From: Desulfoscipio sp. XC116
GTDB lineage: Bacteria > Bacillota > Desulfotomaculia > Desulfotomaculales > Desulfallaceae
DNA: 64,000 bases
Direction of reading: 5' to 3'
Assembly: GCF_039851975.1 (NCBI RefSeq)
Contig: NZ_CP156660.1
Coordinates: 1,679,035 to 1,743,034, forward strand
Shown: positions 35,493-44,235 of the stretch, piece after piece
Numbering within the stretch: position 1 is the first letter of the stretch
Layout: each line of letters opens with the position of its first letter
Notes under the pieces: model-generated
Database searches by the model: none
What the model saw: the letters and a program-made list of their open reading frames with translations, nothing else
Told to the model about the DNA's origin: nothing
Program-made: the position numbers and the translations under genes

Positions 35493-36589
35493 TAAAAACC
35501 CTCCTCCACTACATTGTAAAGCGTATCGCGCTGCACTGGTCTAAAGCCTGCGCTTTTTATCAGGTGTATCAACTCATTTTTCGTCATGGACTGTCCGGTA
35601 TCGGCACCGGCGTCGTGGGCGATTTTTTCTTCCACCACAGTGCCGTCCAGGTCGTCCACGCCAAAGGATAATGATATTTGTGCCAATTTTGCTCCCACAT
35701 AAATCCAAAAGGACTTGATATGGTCAAAATTATCCAGCAGCAGTCTGGCTATGGCCAATACTTTTAGATCGTCATAACCGGTTGTGCCGGACATCCCCAG
35801 GGATTCCAGAGACGTGTTCCGTGGGTGAAACGCCAGGGGAATGAAGGTTAAAAAGCCACCGGTATGGTCCTGTAATTCTCGCAGGCGGAGTAAGTGATCC
35901 ACTCTTTCCTCAATTGTTTCCACGTGTCCGTACAGCATGGTGGCATTAGTGCGCATACCCAGCTCGTGAGCGGCCCGGTGTACCGACAGCCAGGTGTCGC
36001 CGTCTATTTTATTGGAACAGATAATTTTTCGCACTCGAGGGGCGAATACTTCCGCACCACCGCCCGGCAGCGAGTCGAGGCCCGCCTCTTTTAAGGCAGC
36101 CAGCACTTGTCGGCAGCTCATGTGGTGTTGCCGGGCCAGGTATTCAATTTCTACCGCAGTGAGTGATTGAATTACAACCCCGGGCAATGCCCGGCGCAAA
36201 CGCTGCATCATTTCCAAGTAGTAATCCAGAGTTAAATCAGGGTTTAGCCCGCCTACGATGTGTAATTCAGATAGATTAAGATTGGCGCAAGATCGGGCTT
36301 TGGCTTCTATTTCATCCAGAGTCAGGGCGTAGGCGCATACGTCGTTCGCATCACGGCCGAAGGCACACAGCTGGCATCGGTTGACGCATATATTAGTATG
36401 GTTAATATGCCGGTTGGCGATAAAATATGTTTTGCGGCTGTTTTTTCTCAACCGTACCATATGGGCCATTTGGCCGATAGCCAGTAAATCATTTGATTGG
36501 AAAAGCACCAGGCCATCCTCGGCAGAAAGCCGTTGGCCCGCGGCAACTTTAGCGGCTACGGCTGTAAGGGAAGCGGAGCTGCTTGACAG
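35492..36589 (-). CDS. mqnE: Aminofutalosine synthase (radical SAM)
   Basis: MqnE joins 3-enolpyruvylbenzoate to the SAM-derived adenosyl radical. The motif CVNRCQLC follows ANRHINHTNI; YGHVETIEERVDHLLRLRELQ and FGVDDLDGTVVEEKI are family marks. A GTG at 36508 would omit conserved residues (AAKVAAGQRLSAEDGLVLF) that belong to MqnE N-termini. The frame extends back to the mqnP stop with no ATG, GTG or TTG; a CTG at 36589 (or ATT two codons earlier) stands right after GGGGGG. The CTG start is inferred, giving about 365 residues. Confidence 0.9.
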   Translation of the reverse strand: MSSSSASLTAVAAKVAAGQRLSAEDGLVLFQSNDLLAIGQMAHMVRLRKNSRKTYFIANRHINHTNICVNRCQLCAFGRDANDVCAYALTLDEIEAKARSCANLNLSELHIVGGLNPDLTLDYYLEMMQRLRRALPGVVIQSLTAVEIEYLARQHHMSCRQVLAALKEAGLDSLPGGGAEVFAPRVRKIICSNKIDGDTWLSVHRAAHELGMRTNATMLYGHVETIEERVDHLLRLRELQDHTGGFLTFIPLAFHPRNTSLESLGMSGTTGYDDLKVLAIARLLLDNFDHIKSFWIYVGAKLAQISLSFGVDDLDGTVVEEKIAHDAGADTGQSMTKNELIHLIKSAGFRPVQRDTLYNVVEEGF

Positions 36590-36613
36590 AGTAATCCCCC
36601 CTATTATTAAACG

Positions 36614-37492
36614 CTACCATATCTGTACAGGCACCAGTATATCCAGCAGTGTAAAACAAAACATGACTACACTAAGTGTGCCGTTTAAATTGAAAAAAGC
36701 TACCCCGGCCCGGGTCAGATCGCCCGGGGTAACCAGTTTATGCTGATAAAAGAGCAGGGATACCGCTATGGTAAGTCCCGCCAAATAGAACACGCCAAGG
36801 TGCAGCAGCACTCCCACTGTCAGGAACAGTAGTGGTGCTATAATATGAAAAACAGCGGATATTTTAAGCGATTTGGCGATTCCGAACCGGGACGGAATGG
36901 AATGGATGCCGTATTCTTGGTCGAAATGATAATCGTCACAGGCGTAAATTATATCAAAACCCGCGACCCAAAATAGCACACCCAAGCCCAGCAGCACCGG
37001 AGCGGTTTGGAATTGACCCGCTATGGCTATCCAAGCCCCCAGCGGGGCCAGACCCAAAGTTAACCCCAACCATAAATGACAAGTCCAGGTAAACCGTTTG
37101 GTAAAGGAATAAAATGAGAGTGCTGCCACGGCTGCCGGAAACAGGTGAAAAGCCAGTGGCGAAAGCTGGTAGGCGGCATAAAACAAAAGAGCAAAGGATA
37201 GTATTGTATAAACCCATACTTCCCCCACGGACAGCATCCTTTTGGGCAGGGCGCGGCCGGCTGTGCGAGGGTTTAGGGCATCGATATGCCGGTCAATAAT
37301 TCGGTTCAGTGACATGGCCGCGGTACGGGCGCCAACCATTGCCAGAGTTATCCAAAGCAAATCGACGCCGGCGGGTAATTTTTTAGCCACCAGCAGTGTC
37401 CCCATGTAAGCAAAGGGTAGGGCAAATATGGTGTGCTCAAATCGAATCATATCCAAGAAAACTTTGGTTCTATTGGGTATTGCCAAAGCCAT
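36614..37492 (-). CDS. mqnP: UbiA-family prenyltransferase (MqnP-like)
   Basis: A 292-residue membrane enzyme with about eight spans and both Asp-rich motifs: NRIIDRHID (near 60) and YACDDYHFDQEYGIHSIPSRFG (near 190). It attaches the polyprenyl chain to the naphthoate ring made by the futalosine route. It overlaps mqnL by 23 bases. Resembles 4-hydroxybenzoate prenyltransferases; the menaquinone role comes from context. Confidence 0.88.
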   Translation of the reverse strand: MALAIPNRTKVFLDMIRFEHTIFALPFAYMGTLLVAKKLPAGVDLLWITLAMVGARTAAMSLNRIIDRHIDALNPRTAGRALPKRMLSVGEVWVYTILSFALLFYAAYQLSPLAFHLFPAAVAALSFYSFTKRFTWTCHLWLGLTLGLAPLGAWIAIAGQFQTAPVLLGLGVLFWVAGFDIIYACDDYHFDQEYGIHSIPSRFGIAKSLKISAVFHIIAPLLFLTVGVLLHLGVFYLAGLTIAVSLLFYQHKLVTPGDLTRAGVAFFNLNGTLSVVMFCFTLLDILVPVQIW

Positions 37493-38927
37493 AACTCCGC
37501 CACTTCCTATCCACTAGTTCCTTAATCCGGGGCGACATCACAATATCGGGGGGCCACTGGCGCGTGTGTCCTTCCGCCGCCGTCTTAACGGTGGCGTCGA
37601 CGCCCATTTTAGAACCGTAATGGGGCAGCGGGGATGAATGATCCAGAGCGTCCAGCGGGCCGTCCACTATCAGCACATCCCGGCGCGGGTCGATATTGTT
37701 AAATACCCGCCACATAACTTCGGAGGTATTTTGTACGTCCACATCCGCGTCTACTATAATGATCAGCTTGGCCAACATCATCAGGCCCATGCCCCACAGC
37801 GCGCACATTACCTTTTTAGCCTGGCCGGGGTAGTTTTTGCGGATGGAAACGAGCACGCAATTATGAAAAACGCCTTCGGGCGGCATGTTCATATCCACTA
37901 CTTCGGGCAGCTGCATACGCATCAGCGGTAAAAATATACGCTCGGTAGCCTTGCCCAGGTAGGCGTCCTCCATAGGCGGCCGGCCGACTATAGTAGCGGG
38001 GTACACCGGGTTCTTGCGCTGAGTGACGCAGGTCAGGTGGAATACGGGGTACTGATCCGCCAATGAATAGTACCCTGTGTGGTCGCCGAAGGGCCCCTCC
38101 AGTCTGGTTTCCGCCGGGTCAACATACCCTTCCAGAATAATTTCCGCTCTGGCCGGTACCTCAAGGTCCACTGTTTCGCACTTAACCAATTCCACCGGTT
38201 CTTTGCGCAAAAAACCGGCCAGCAGTATTTCATCAATACCGTGCGGCATGGGTGCGGTGGCGGCGTAAATGGTGGCCGGATCGGCGCCGATGGCAATAGC
38301 TACGGGCATTTGGCCGCCCTTCTTGCGATAGTGCTCGGCGGCATCTTTATGGATATGCCAGTGCATGCCCGTGGTCTGATGGTCAAAAACTTGCATCCGG
38401 TACATGCCTACATTGCGGCGGCCTGTCACCGGGTCTTTGGTGAATACCAGGGGCAGCGTGATAAACGGTCCGCCGTCTTCGGGCCAGCAGTACAGCACCG
38501 GCAGTTGGGCCAAAGACGGTTTATCTTTGATTACTACTTCTTTGCATGGACCGGTGCGCACATGTTTGGGTAAAAATGAAGCTAGCTGAGCCAGTTTGGG
38601 TAAAGTTCTTAATTTATCCATTAATGTGGCGGGCAGCTCCGGCGGCTGAATTATTTTTGTTAATTCGTCGCCGATTTGGTCCAGAGAGTCTACTTCAAGC
38701 GCCAGTTGCATTCTGGACAGTGAGCCGAAAGCATTGGTCAAAACGGGCATGTTATAGCCCTTGACGTTTTCAAACAACAGTGCGGGACCGTTTTGTTTGC
38801 TCACCCGGTCGGTAATTTCGGTTATTTCCAGGTGGGCGTCTACTTCGGCCGTAATTTTTTTTAAAAGCCCTTGTTTGTCCAGTTTATCTATAAAAGCGCG
38901 TAAATCGGGATAGGCCAAACCATACAC
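37470..38927 (-). CDS. mqnL: UbiD-family decarboxylase (MqnL-like)
   Basis: A 485-residue UbiD-type decarboxylase, which uses prenylated FMN. ETRLEGPFGDHTGYY contains the conserved Glu/Arg region, and VGRPPMEDAYLGKATERIFLPLM is typical. In futalosine-route organisms it decarboxylates the prenylated 1,4-dihydroxy-6-naphthoate. The FMN prenyltransferase (UbiX/MqnM) is not in the window. The start is GTG with a weak AAAGCGG site. Confidence 0.88.
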   Translation of the reverse strand: MYGLAYPDLRAFIDKLDKQGLLKKITAEVDAHLEITEITDRVSKQNGPALLFENVKGYNMPVLTNAFGSLSRMQLALEVDSLDQIGDELTKIIQPPELPATLMDKLRTLPKLAQLASFLPKHVRTGPCKEVVIKDKPSLAQLPVLYCWPEDGGPFITLPLVFTKDPVTGRRNVGMYRMQVFDHQTTGMHWHIHKDAAEHYRKKGGQMPVAIAIGADPATIYAATAPMPHGIDEILLAGFLRKEPVELVKCETVDLEVPARAEIILEGYVDPAETRLEGPFGDHTGYYSLADQYPVFHLTCVTQRKNPVYPATIVGRPPMEDAYLGKATERIFLPLMRMQLPEVVDMNMPPEGVFHNCVLVSIRKNYPGQAKKVMCALWGMGLMMLAKLIIIVDADVDVQNTSEVMWRVFNNIDPRRDVLIVDGPLDALDHSSPLPHYGSKMGVDATVKTAAEGHTRQWPPDIVMSPRIKELVDRKWRSYGFGNTQ

Positions 38928-38945
38928 CCGCTTTCTTTATATATA

Positions 38946-39062
38946 TCAAATTCCAGGACTCCCACTATAGTGGAAGTTACTATTCTTACCTCATGTGGGG
39001 CAGCATCCCCATCTGAAGCGCCGATAAGCTCTGATGTTCAGCTTTGGCTGAACGATTTTACT
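38946..39062 (+). repeat. Dispersed three-hairpin element, copy B
   Basis: Starts TCAAATTCCAGGACTCCCACT, then the middle hairpin (GGGG / CCCC with ATCTGAAG) and hairpin 3 (GTTCAGC / GCTGAAC), ending near TTTTACT. Hairpin 1 is partly decayed. It lies 18 bases upstream of mqnL. Confidence 0.8.
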
Positions 39063-39080
39063 GACTTCTGTAGTACTTGC

Positions 39081-39851
39081 TTACACTACCATGCGTTTGG
39101 CCGTAGTATTTTCATCGCTGATTAAACCAAGTAAATCCCGTAGGCTCTCTTTATCTTTGCTGTATGGCAGCTGCTTTAATGTAAGATGGGCTTTTGTTGT
39201 ATAATCACTTATTTGTTGTGTTGAAGCGCCCCTTGACAGCAGCCCGAAAGCCATGCCCAGATTAAGCCCCAAATGATAGAGTTTATCCTTAGCGGTGCTG
39301 TCGGCACCGGCTAAATCGGCACCGAGGCAGGCGGCACAGGCTAACAGCTCTGCATACTCGCCGCGGATAACTTCGTTATATGCCAGCGGATCGGTAGTCG
39401 CCAGATCCGGATTTCTCAATATCATGATCCCGTTTTTATTAATTGTACAAATAAGCTCCGCCATGTTTTTCAGGTAATGCACAATACCGGCGTCGCACAG
39501 GGTGGTAAAAAACTTGCCGTACAGGTAATCGCCTACCAGTACGGGAAACTGGTATCCGGTACGGATATCAACCGTTTTTTCTTGGCCGGAGTCGTCTTCC
39601 GTTAGCTTAATATGCACTTGGGAAGCCATATAAATAAACTGTATTACGGCTGCCAAGGCAACGGCCTGCCGATTGGCCGGACAAAATAAACGGTGGCAAA
39701 TGAGTACCAGGGCGGGCCTTAAATTAATATATAAGTAATTGAAATCCTGTCTAACATAGTCTTTAATATTACTTGTTTTAATAAAAAAATTTTTGTGTAT
39801 TAGCTTTTGTACTTTGTCCAAGTCATCGCTGATATGCTGAAAAATGTGCAT
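39081..39851 (-). CDS. Polyprenyl-synthase homologue lacking both catalytic Asp motifs
   Basis: A protein of about 256 residues (start at the ATG 39851, AGGAGG 13 bases upstream; the frame is open 37 codons further). The fold matches trans-prenyl synthases (LRPALVLICHRLF, AVIQFIYMASQVH, VLVGDYLYGKFF, GEYAELLACAACLGA, LGLNLGMAFGL), but QVHIKLTE stands where LVHDDxxD should be, and the second DDxxD is replaced by LLSRGAS. It cannot be an ordinary catalyst. It may be the regulatory partner of the HepT-like enzyme at 8.6 kb, as HepS-type subunits are. Upstream of and colinear with the mqn genes. Confidence 0.7.
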   Translation of the reverse strand: MHIFQHISDDLDKVQKLIHKNFFIKTSNIKDYVRQDFNYLYINLRPALVLICHRLFCPANRQAVALAAVIQFIYMASQVHIKLTEDDSGQEKTVDIRTGYQFPVLVGDYLYGKFFTTLCDAGIVHYLKNMAELICTINKNGIMILRNPDLATTDPLAYNEVIRGEYAELLACAACLGADLAGADSTAKDKLYHLGLNLGMAFGLLSRGASTQQISDYTTKAHLTLKQLPYSKDKESLRDLLGLISDENTTAKRMVV

Positions 39852-39936
39852 TTGCAGGTGCAGCCTCCTTTGCTTTAAACAATAATATATTCGGTGCTGC
39901 AATAAAATTTCCTTCCGGCAATGTATTTTTGCCTTT

Positions 39937-39980
39937 AAAAAGCAATGACCTTGCGTTATCAATCAAACGGCAAGGTCATG
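39937..39980 (-). terminator. speD terminator
   Basis: An 11-bp stem (CATGACCTTGC with GCAAGGTCATT) then five T on the minus strand, about 40 bases after the speD stop. Confidence 0.8.
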
Positions 39981-40018
39981 CTAATCTTCACTTAAGTTGG
40001 TACTAATAAAAATCCCTC

Positions 40019-40399
40019 CTAAAGATTTACGGCTTCCTGATGCGGTATATCAGGAAGGATACCCCGTTTTGTCTCTTTAGCTGTGAGATGCTTGGCGCAG
40101 AATTGTTCGGTTAAAAAATTGCACGCATCCCAGGGATCCACCTTGTCCCCACAGGTAAATACGTCAACGGCAGCATAACCCAGTTCCGGCCAGGTGTGAA
40201 TGGCCAAATGTGATTCTGAAATTACGACCACTCCACTGACCCCCTGCGGGCTGAATTTATGGAATACAAATTCTCTTACCTCGGCGCCTGCCTCAAGGGC
40301 TGCGTTTACCATTATTTTTTCCACTTTGCCGATATCATTGAGAATATCGTATTCACATCCATAGATTTCAGCTAGTACATGGCGGCCCAAAGGTTTCAT
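40019..40399 (-). CDS. speD: S-adenosylmethionine decarboxylase proenzyme
   Basis: A 126-residue class 1b Spe[26 protein letters not shown] contains Ser63, which becomes the pyruvoyl group after self-cleavage behind Glu62; the catalytic His68 and Cys83 regions follow. It makes decarboxylated SAM for spermidine synthesis. No speE adjoins. A GGGGGAAG site precedes the ATG. Confidence 0.95.
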   Translation of the reverse strand: MKPLGRHVLAEIYGCEYDILNDIGKVEKIMVNAALEAGAEVREFVFHKFSPQGVSGVVVISESHLAIHTWPELGYAAVDVFTCGDKVDPWDACNFLTEQFCAKHLTAKETKRGILPDIPHQEAVNL

Positions 40400-40481
40400 T
40401 CTAATTATCTTCCCCCTTATTTGTCGTTTTTTAACTGGCCTTCGGCGGTGTAAATTACCTGCCGTGTTCCAATCAAACTCA

Positions 40482-40509
40482 ATTTTAGCATAAAATCATG
40501 TAATGTCAA
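40482..40509 (-). promoter_or_regulatory. speD promoter
   Basis: Minus strand TTGACA (40509-40504) and TAAAAT (40487-40482), 16-base spacer, about 80 bases before the ATG. The remaining gap to 40643 shows nothing else. Confidence 0.75.
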
Positions 40510-40643
40510 CAAAATTTTATGTGTGGTTGTGATTTATCTCAATTAGGACTGCTTTTTAATTGGATACCTTTAGTTTACTCTGTTTTGCTTATATGCTTAA
40601 TTTAAAATTTGCGTTATTAGCCCGCAGTGTTAAAAAAATTCAC

Positions 40644-42917
40644 TTATTGCACATTGATATGCAGCATGCGGATAACCAGGTAAAGCAGCGGCGGAGCACC
40701 ATAAATCATAGCGGTGGCCGCGGCTACTATACCCGAGTCGTTAAAAATAAGTGCCGTGATACTGGCTGCAGCCACACCGATAAAACCTTTATAAATGTCG
40801 GCGTAGCGGACAAAAACTTGCTGCATAACCCCCACCGGCCTATAAAATAGGATAATCAGACTGGCCAGGCTGGCCAGGAAAACCCGGCTCCAGATGGTGT
40901 ATTTAATTAGTTTTATGTTCATACTTACTTTACGATAAATGATGTTTATGATCTCGCTCGGACCGTTCTGCCAGATCAAATTAGCCGTGCGTCCGATATG
41001 AGATTGGGATTCCAACGGTCGTTGCAGATCGTAAAAGATTAATAGCAGCAGAAAGAAGCCGACCGCAAAAGTCGTTTTAAGAATCGTCTTAATGTTAAGT
41101 TTGACATTTGCCAGCAGCAAAAAGGTAATTAAAAACGAAAAAGCTCCCGCTAATGAACCTCCTACGTTTGTGCCTCTTTCCGGAGCGGCGATGGCGTATA
41201 AAGTTATTAAAAAGTAAAGACCGGTAACAGCTAAAAGTGTTTTGCGGTTGACAGCGGTCAGACGGGTGATCAGAGCGGTTGTACCGATGATGGTGGAGCC
41301 GATCAGTACGCCCATGTATTCGTTGCCTATACCGTAAAACCTGGCCCCCGCAATTGGATGATAGCCCAGCAGTGAATTTTTCTGCAGTGGTGCGCCCAAA
41401 AAAAGATCGGCGATAATGCACAGCGATGTAAATAAGCTGATGATGATAAACGGGTCCAAATCATTGGCGTAGTTATCCAGCCATAGATAAATGACAGCCG
41501 TAATGCCTACGGTTAAAGCAATTATTTCAATAAGCAGCACCGCCGGAGACCCGTTTGGCAGCACTGCAACCAGCAGCAAGGCCACGGGCACGGCCATTAC
41601 TGCCAGTAGCAGTGGTTTTAGCGCCAGCATTAATGCGTTGATCCGGGGCAAAAAAATAGCTATCAGAGACAGTAGCACCAGTATAAGCTGCAGCAATACG
41701 TAATTGCGCAATACCGGTGTGCGAGTCTGGTAGGTTTGTTCCAATTGTTCGTACAGAGAAGAAAGCCTGGTCACATTTTGATTTGCGTGAATGGCCTGCA
41801 ACGAGCGCCCGTATATTTGTGCCGTCGTGTCTAAATTATAAAAATCAAGTACAGTGGCGGCCAAGTCGGTATTTCTTATTATCCCGGGCCGCCGGGTGGT
41901 GGGCGAGGTTAGGATGCCCGGCTCGATGGCACTATTTACGGCCAGCACCGGGGTAATATAATTAGTGCCCGGTAGATAGTTGCCTTTGGGTGTGGGCGAA
42001 ACAATCAGCAATAGATCCCTCTTGGTATCCATTTGGCTGAGCAGAGAGGTTGTAAAAGCAGCTACCCGTGCCAGTGTTTCTCTGCGTTTGTCTTGAAGTA
42101 CTTTTTCCTCCAGGTATTCACCTTCTCTTTCCAATCGTTCCAGGTCACCCAACTCCACTGTGATCAAACCGGGGTTCTTCCGGTACTCCGGCAGCAAGGT
42201 TAGTATTTTGTCATAATCGGTTCGCACCCCGCCGGGAAAAGAAGGGTCATGGACTAATAAATGATCGCTTACATTGCCGTTGTCCACTAGGCCATCTTCA
42301 TTCATAGCCAGCGCCACTGCCGGGCGGACGGATTTTTCGCTGCTGTCGGCGTTGCCCAGCACGGATACCGTCAGGAGGTTGTCTTGCAATATAGTACCCA
42401 GCAGGCCCGGTATAGCTGAATAATCGTTCTGCTCATTTGTCTTTTTTATGCGTTCAATGTCCAATTGGAGTACGGATCCTGCGGGCGCGGTCAGCCCGGT
42501 TCGCTGTTGGAATATTTCACCGGCTGTGATGCCCAGTAATGTTTCCCGGTCATTTAGTCCATGCGTACCGGTGCCCGAAGCGTTAACGGGGGCGCCTGCA
42601 CCTATTGAGGCGTAGGAACTGTCTGCTGTTAAGCTGCCTTCCACTCCCACACTCATTAGACCCAGAGCAGCCCGCCCGGTTATGTCATTAAAGATATCCG
42701 GGTGATTAACCAGGTCTTGTATTGCTAACCGGTCAACGGTTAGCATGTACACATGGTTTGCCTCCGAGGCATATTCGGTAAGCTCGGGTCGGGGCAGGCC
42801 AAATCCATATACGGACGGTATTGCGGGGCCTTTGTCCGCGCTGGACGGCCAAAATGCGCAGACTGATATGGTTATTGCCGATATAAGCAAAATGACCCAG
42901 AGGGATGATCTTTTCAC
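40644..42917 (-). CDS. Membrane protein with alkaline-phosphatase-like extracellular domain
   Basis: A 757-residue protein: an N-terminal anchor (5-22), an outside domain of about 380 residues, and about ten membrane spans from 405 on. The ectodomain carries pieces of the sulfatase/alkaline-phosphatase fold (VYMLTVDRLAIQDL, ADSSYASIGAGAPVNASGTGTHGLNDRE, LLLIVSPTPKG, GIIRNTDLAATVLDFYNL), although the usual nucleophile motif is not certain. GYHPIAGARFYGIGNEYMG and ERGTNVGGSLA in the membrane part look conserved. Possibly a cell-envelope phosphotransferase or polymer transporter; function unknown. GTG start with AAAGGGGA. Confidence 0.6.
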   Translation of the reverse strand: MKRSSLWVILLISAITISVCAFWPSSADKGPAIPSVYGFGLPRPELTEYASEANHVYMLTVDRLAIQDLVNHPDIFNDITGRAALGLMSVGVEGSLTADSSYASIGAGAPVNASGTGTHGLNDRETLLGITAGEIFQQRTGLTAPAGSVLQLDIERIKKTNEQNDYSAIPGLLGTILQDNLLTVSVLGNADSSEKSVRPAVALAMNEDGLVDNGNVSDHLLVHDPSFPGGVRTDYDKILTLLPEYRKNPGLITVELGDLERLEREGEYLEEKVLQDKRRETLARVAAFTTSLLSQMDTKRDLLLIVSPTPKGNYLPGTNYITPVLAVNSAIEPGILTSPTTRRPGIIRNTDLAATVLDFYNLDTTAQIYGRSLQAIHANQNVTRLSSLYEQLEQTYQTRTPVLRNYVLLQLILVLLSLIAIFLPRINALMLALKPLLLAVMAVPVALLLVAVLPNGSPAVLLIEIIALTVGITAVIYLWLDNYANDLDPFIIISLFTSLCIIADLFLGAPLQKNSLLGYHPIAGARFYGIGNEYMGVLIGSTIIGTTALITRLTAVNRKTLLAVTGLYFLITLYAIAAPERGTNVGGSLAGAFSFLITFLLLANVKLNIKTILKTTFAVGFFLLLLIFYDLQRPLESQSHIGRTANLIWQNGPSEIINIIYRKVSMNIKLIKYTIWSRVFLASLASLIILFYRPVGVMQQVFVRYADIYKGFIGVAAASITALIFNDSGIVAAATAMIYGAPPLLYLVIRMLHINVQ

Positions 42918-43054
42918 GTATAATTTCCCCTTTGGTTAAAATAACATTCTCTATTATAGCTGAATTATAAAAGGCTGGCTAGTAAATTGGGCAAAAATTT
43001 CCTAAACTAAGTTAAACAGACTTTGGCTATTCAATCTTTCAACACAGGCAAGAA

Positions 43055-43165
43055 AGTGAATCCGTTCAGCTAAAGCTGGACATCGGGACTACAGGTGGGG
43101 ATTCTACCCCACCTGTAGCAGCCAATAGGAACTCCCGCTTGCAGAAGCGGGAGTCTTGGAATTTA
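43055..43165 (-). repeat. Dispersed three-hairpin element, copy C (inverted)
   Basis: Read on the minus strand: AAATTCCAAGACTCCCGCTT, hairpin 1 CTCCCGCTT / AAGCGGGAG, hairpin 2 CTACAGGTGGGG / CCCCACCTGTAG, hairpin 3 GTCCAGCT / AGCTGAAC, ending in TTCACT. Compensatory changes in hairpins 1 and 2 relative to the other copies keep pairing. Confidence 0.85.
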
Positions 43166-43201
43166 ATAAAAAGCACGGCTGATTCAGAACAGCAGCCGTG
43201 C
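43166..43201 (-). terminator. Ferredoxin gene terminator
   Basis: A 9-bp stem (GCACGGCTG / CAGCCGTGC) with a T run on the minus strand, 17 bases after the ferredoxin stop and directly abutting repeat copy C. Confidence 0.85.
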
Positions 43202-43217
43202 CCGGGTGATATAGCCT

Positions 43218-43406
43218 TTAATTAATGGTTATGGCGTCCGTGGGGCATCCCTCGGCGGCCTCTGTCGCTTGCTCCTCCAGATCAGTGGGAATTTCGTCCA
43301 CTACAGAATGGGCTTTTTCATCATCGTTCCAATCAAATACATCCGGGCAGGTATCTATACAAGCCCCGCAGCTAATACAAAGGTCCTGGTCTACTTCAGC
43401 ATGCAT
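43218..43406 (-). CDS. [4Fe-4S] ferredoxin
   Basis: A 62-residue acidic ferredoxin with one cluster: CISCGACIDTCP near residues 10-21 and a distal GCPTDAI holding the fourth Cys at about 54. It is a soluble low-potential electron carrier; partners could include the radical SAM enzymes or the 2-oxoacid oxidoreductase. GGAGGTG precedes the ATG. Single gene with its own terminator. Confidence 0.94.
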   Translation of the reverse strand: MHAEVDQDLCISCGACIDTCPDVFDWNDDEKAHSVVDEIPTDLEEQATEAAEGCPTDAITIN

Positions 43407-43692
43407 TTATGATGCACCTCCGGCTTATATTATTGCTAAAACGGTAGTAGTTTGGCACTTTTACTAGAATATTATGCCTGCAAGAGATTATTTTGATAAA
43501 ATTTTAACGGTTCGGGTGCTTGGCCATTGTCTGCCGGTATAGGGATGGTTGACAAAAATTGCTGGCTCCCCAATAATTGTATAAGGAATATTCTTCAGCG
43601 TTAGTCTGTGTCCGACAGTTGAATAATAATTACCAGCGGGGAATTATAAACTTGTAGAAGTTTTTTCGTTGAGGGAAGGAACGGTGCCTGAA

Positions 43693-44211
43693 ATGTCCAG
43701 TCAAGCTGCTGATCAGGCCAAAAGAAAGTGGCTTATTTTTTTAATCTTTGCACCAGGAATTTTTTTTATTGTTTACTGGTTGGCCACCCAGACCGGCGAT
43801 CGGTCCGGGGTGCCGACAGTAAAACTGCCTACTCAATATGCATTGCTGGGAGAGCAGGTTAATTTTAACGGGGAGCGTTACGCAGTCCGGGGTGGTAAAA
43901 ACATTTTTACCGATACAGTGGATTTAGCAAATAATGTTGCCGTTGCGGAGCCGGGGCGGGTATTTGTAGGGTTGGCCCTAATCACCGATGCCACAGTAGA
44001 CAGGGCCAACGTGCAGGTAATTGATGGGCAAGGACGCACTTATAGTCCTTTGGATGTGAGCAAGACAATAGTGGTCCGTAATTTCGGGCTGCAGGGTACC
44101 GAAAGTCATCTGTATATGTTCAAGGTCGATTCCGGGCCGGAGTATTATTTCATCCGGGTGAATGGCGATGCGCTTTTAACTTGGCGCTTTGACAACAGTT
44201 ATAAAAAGTAG
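43693..44211 (+). CDS. Membrane-anchored extracytoplasmic protein of unknown function
   Basis: About 172 residues: a hydrophobic anchor near 13-32 (WLIFLIFAPGIFFIVYWLA) followed by a mostly beta, extracytoplasmic domain (VKLPTQYALLGEQVNFNG, FVGLALITDATVDRANVQVIDGQGRTYSPL). The pattern suggests an Ig-like beta sandwich of DUF4352 type, but I do not recognise the family. The start could be the ATG chosen here, or a GTG three codons earlier that has AAGGA at four bases. It converges on an acyl-CoA dehydrogenase gene. Confidence 0.65.
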   Translation: MSSQAADQAKRKWLIFLIFAPGIFFIVYWLATQTGDRSGVPTVKLPTQYALLGEQVNFNGERYAVRGGKNIFTDTVDLANNVAVAEPGRVFVGLALITDATVDRANVQVIDGQGRTYSPLDVSKTIVVRNFGLQGTESHLYMFKVDSGPEYYFIRVNGDALLTWRFDNSYKK

Positions 44212-44235
44212 CCGGTAGTAATCGTATTATTTTCG

